DNA of 64,000 nt, from positions 248,001-312,000 of the forward strand of contig NZ_JACXAJ010000003.1 of NCBI RefSeq assembly GCF_014773225.1, written 5' to 3'. A model generated the notes under the pieces. It made no database searches, was not told the origin of the DNA, and saw only the letters and a list, made by a program, of their open reading frames with translations. Positions 62,538-64,000 of this stretch are shown piece after piece. The stretch comes from Pontibacter aquaedesilientis (lineage in GTDB: Bacteria > Bacteroidota > Bacteroidia > Cytophagales > Hymenobacteraceae). Numbering within the stretch: the stretch's first letter is position 1; every line of letters begins with the position of its first letter. The position numbers were made by a program, and so were the translations under genes.

Positions 62538-64000
62538 CTAATTTTCCAGTAAGTTAAATACTGATATGCCTGCTTTTAGTTTTTCCAATTTAGGTTTCAC
62601 GGCCGGATCGGTGAGGTAACGGGGGCGAATCGGCACTGGTCGCAATACGTTGCGGTATATCAGTTCCTGAATGATGGGAATGTACTCCTGGCGGATCTTT
62701 CCGATCAGGAGCGGCTCCAGGTCATTGCCCTCTTTGAGGTACTGTAGCAGGTGCACGAGGCCACGCAGGTATACGGCATCTTTGGTAAGTCCGCCGCCCC
62801 GGTGCACGCGCATGGCCACGTTAAAGGCGGTTTCATCATCAAAGTTATAATCCTCTTTGAGGCGGCAGAAGTTGTCGGTAAAGCTGCAACCTTTGGTAAG
62901 ATGGTGCACCGCCACGACACGCGCCGCCAGAATGCGCAACCTGTCTTGGTCCAGCCCGCCCACCAGGTACTCGCTCAGCACGGCCAATCCTTCCTGCAGC
63001 TCTTCGTAACCGGGCACCCCTACATATAATTGATTTAGGGGCTGCGCCTTTCCGTTGAAATAAGTGAGAATATGCGTGCCGACTTCATGCTGTATAAGCG
63101 CTTGCGCCCGACTGCGGGGTATCTTGGCATCGGTGCCGATGTTGAGCCTGCCTTTGGATACGATCAATCCCACAATATCCTTTCGGATGTCGACGCCGGA
63201 GTCAAGCTGGGGGTATTGGCTTTTCAGGTATGCGATCTCTTGTTCGGCCAGGGCGGCAAACTCCTCCACAGGTATAAGCGGGGCATCGTGGTTGCGCATG
63301 GGCTCAGGTATGGCAGCCAGTATACCTTCGGCCACTTTTAAAAGGTGATCATCCACGCCACCGAACAGCTGCAGGCTGCTATACAGAAAATGTGGCGTGT
63401 TGCGGTCGGCCAGCATGGAGAGTGTCTTGTCCAGTTCGTGGCGCTTGTCCCGGAAGAGGAAGGCTAGTGTCGGGTCCTCCACTTTCTCGATCGGGATGTT
63501 GTATAGCTCTCGCTTGAGCAGGTCGGCGTCCACGGGCATGAGGCGGTAATGGAAGGCGGGCTGCTCCTTGAATTTCTTCTTGCGGAACTCCTCCCAGGCC
63601 TCGTCGGCATTGACAGGCGTGACAAGCAGCAGAAACCGGAATTGGTCGCTGATAGCGGTGAGTTGTTTGTCGATGCGCCACACAGCGGGCACCACAGCCT
63701 GCCTGCCCAGGGCCTGAAAGTGCTTAGGCTGGTGCGAGGTCTGCACCCGCACAAAGTCGAACACGGCTTTTTTGATGGCATTGGAAACATGGGCACGCAA
63801 GGTGCGCAGCAACAGGGGGTATACCTGCCCCGATCCAGCCTGACGGTAGACAGGTTTCAGTTCGAGGCCCAGCATAAGCGTGCTGTGCTGCTTGAGCTCC
63901 TCTTCGCCCATCAGGCTATTGGGACCTTGTAGCAATGCATGGTTAGAGGCAGTGTCAACGGTTACAGGCAGATTGCCGATCTTAATGCTGCTCAGTTCCT
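62538..64000 (-). CDS. DUF1704 (QEGLA-motif, MATCAP-type) metallopeptidase, 5' end cut by window
   Basis: The open frame runs through the right edge without a stop, so the N-terminus lies beyond 64000; a TTG at 63935 is not needed as a start. The visible 486 residues contain the metallopeptidase site LIQHEVGTHILTYFNG (H-E-x-x-x-H) and the family motif YEELQEGLAVLSEYLVGG, carrying the third ligand glutamate. Eukaryotic MATCAP1 with this fold removes C-terminal tyrosine from tubulin. The first visible part (LGLELKPVYR...VYPLLLRTLR) looks like the end of an additional upstream domain. It is the first gene of a two-gene unit with the ATP-grasp ligase. Confidence 0.85.
   Translation of the reverse strand, partial: ELSSIKIGNLPVTVDTASNHALLQGPNSLMGEEELKQHSTLMLGLELKPVYRQAGSGQVYPLLLRTLRAHVSNAIKKAVFDFVRVQTSHQPKHFQALGRQAVVPAVWRIDKQLTAISDQFRFLLLVTPVNADEAWEEFRKKKFKEQPAFHYRLMPVDADLLKRELYNIPIEKVEDPTLAFLFRDKRHELDKTLSMLADRNTPHFLYSSLQLFGGVDDHLLKVAEGILAAIPEPMRNHDAPLIPVEEFAALAEQEIAYLKSQYPQLDSGVDIRKDIVGLIVSKGRLNIGTDAKIPRSRAQALIQHEVGTHILTYFNGKAQPLNQLYVGVPGYEELQEGLAVLSEYLVGGLDQDRLRILAARVVAVHHLTKGCSFTDNFCRLKEDYNFDDETAFNVAMRVHRGGGLTKDAVYLRGLVHLLQYLKEGNDLEPLLIGKIRQEYIPIIQELIYRNVLRPVPIRPRYLTDPAVKPKLEKLKAGISVFNLLEN

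Noticed and set aside
1..64000. CRISPR arrays, prophage, insertion sequences, rRNA and tRNA genes
   Set aside because: No regularly spaced repeats, transposase or integrase genes, or RNA gene sequences were recognised by eye; a tRNA scan would be needed to exclude tRNAs fully.

Overview
The window looks like a chromosomal segment of a Bacteroidota bacterium, most likely order Cytophagales and probably Hymenobacteraceae (Pontibacter-like; the genus is inference). The signs are a PorP/SprF protein next to a GldJ-like gliding/type IX secretion lipoprotein, Bacteroidota families (DUF4175, DUF4382, DUF4385, PorT-like barrels), promoters with the Bacteroidota -7 element TAnnTTTG, roughly 45-52% GC, and weak Shine-Dalgarno sequences. 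No phage, transposase, CRISPR array, rRNA or tRNA gene was recognised.

Layout. 0-5.6 kb: 5' end of radA, an outer-membrane barrel protein, a CHASE/PAS sensor kinase and a small membrane protein. 5.7-13.7 kb: fumC, an AT-rich accessory patch (lipoprotein, YkgJ-like protein, palindromic repeats), rlmF, two tandem msrB genes, dgkA, a DUF6970-like lipoprotein, DinB and a DUF4382 lipoprotein. 13.8-21.8 kb: AsmA-family protein, PorP/SprF, GldJ, ComF, a carboxymuconolactone decarboxylase-like protein and xth. 21.9-30.6 kb: a co-directional series of DUF4175, RsbW-like kinase, ybeY, mnmG, methyltransferase and an Ig-like lipoprotein. 30.6-32.0 kb: a 1.4-kb AT-rich non-coding region with a dense cluster of DnaA-box-like sequences, the best candidate for oriC. 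A perfect parS palindrome lies about 5 kb away, immediately upstream of mnmG, which agrees with an origin-proximal location.

32.0-47.5 kb: CPA2 antiporter overlapping a DUF4385 gene, an acidic protein, a PiT-like transporter, glyS, an MscS channel, a 51-residue Cys protein, an RND/MMPL transporter, ileS and lspA. 47.6-58.2 kb: HAD phosphatase, a double-ATPase oligopeptide ABC protein, rnr, polyprenyl synthetase, rhomboid protease, fasciclin protein, SLC13 permease and DUF2490 protein. 58.3-64.0 kb: ABC exporter, a small membrane protein, and a two-gene set of a GshB-like ATP-grasp ligase and a DUF1704 (QEGLA/MATCAP-type) metallopeptidase running off the right edge.

Most genes are housekeeping. 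The most unusual signals are: (i) a heptamer AGGTATA/TATACCT repeated about 110 times on both strands, in genes and between them, far above chance; (ii) the oriC/parS pair; (iii) the ligase plus peptidase pair, which formally resembles an addition/removal cycle; (iv) REP-like palindromes in three intergenic regions.
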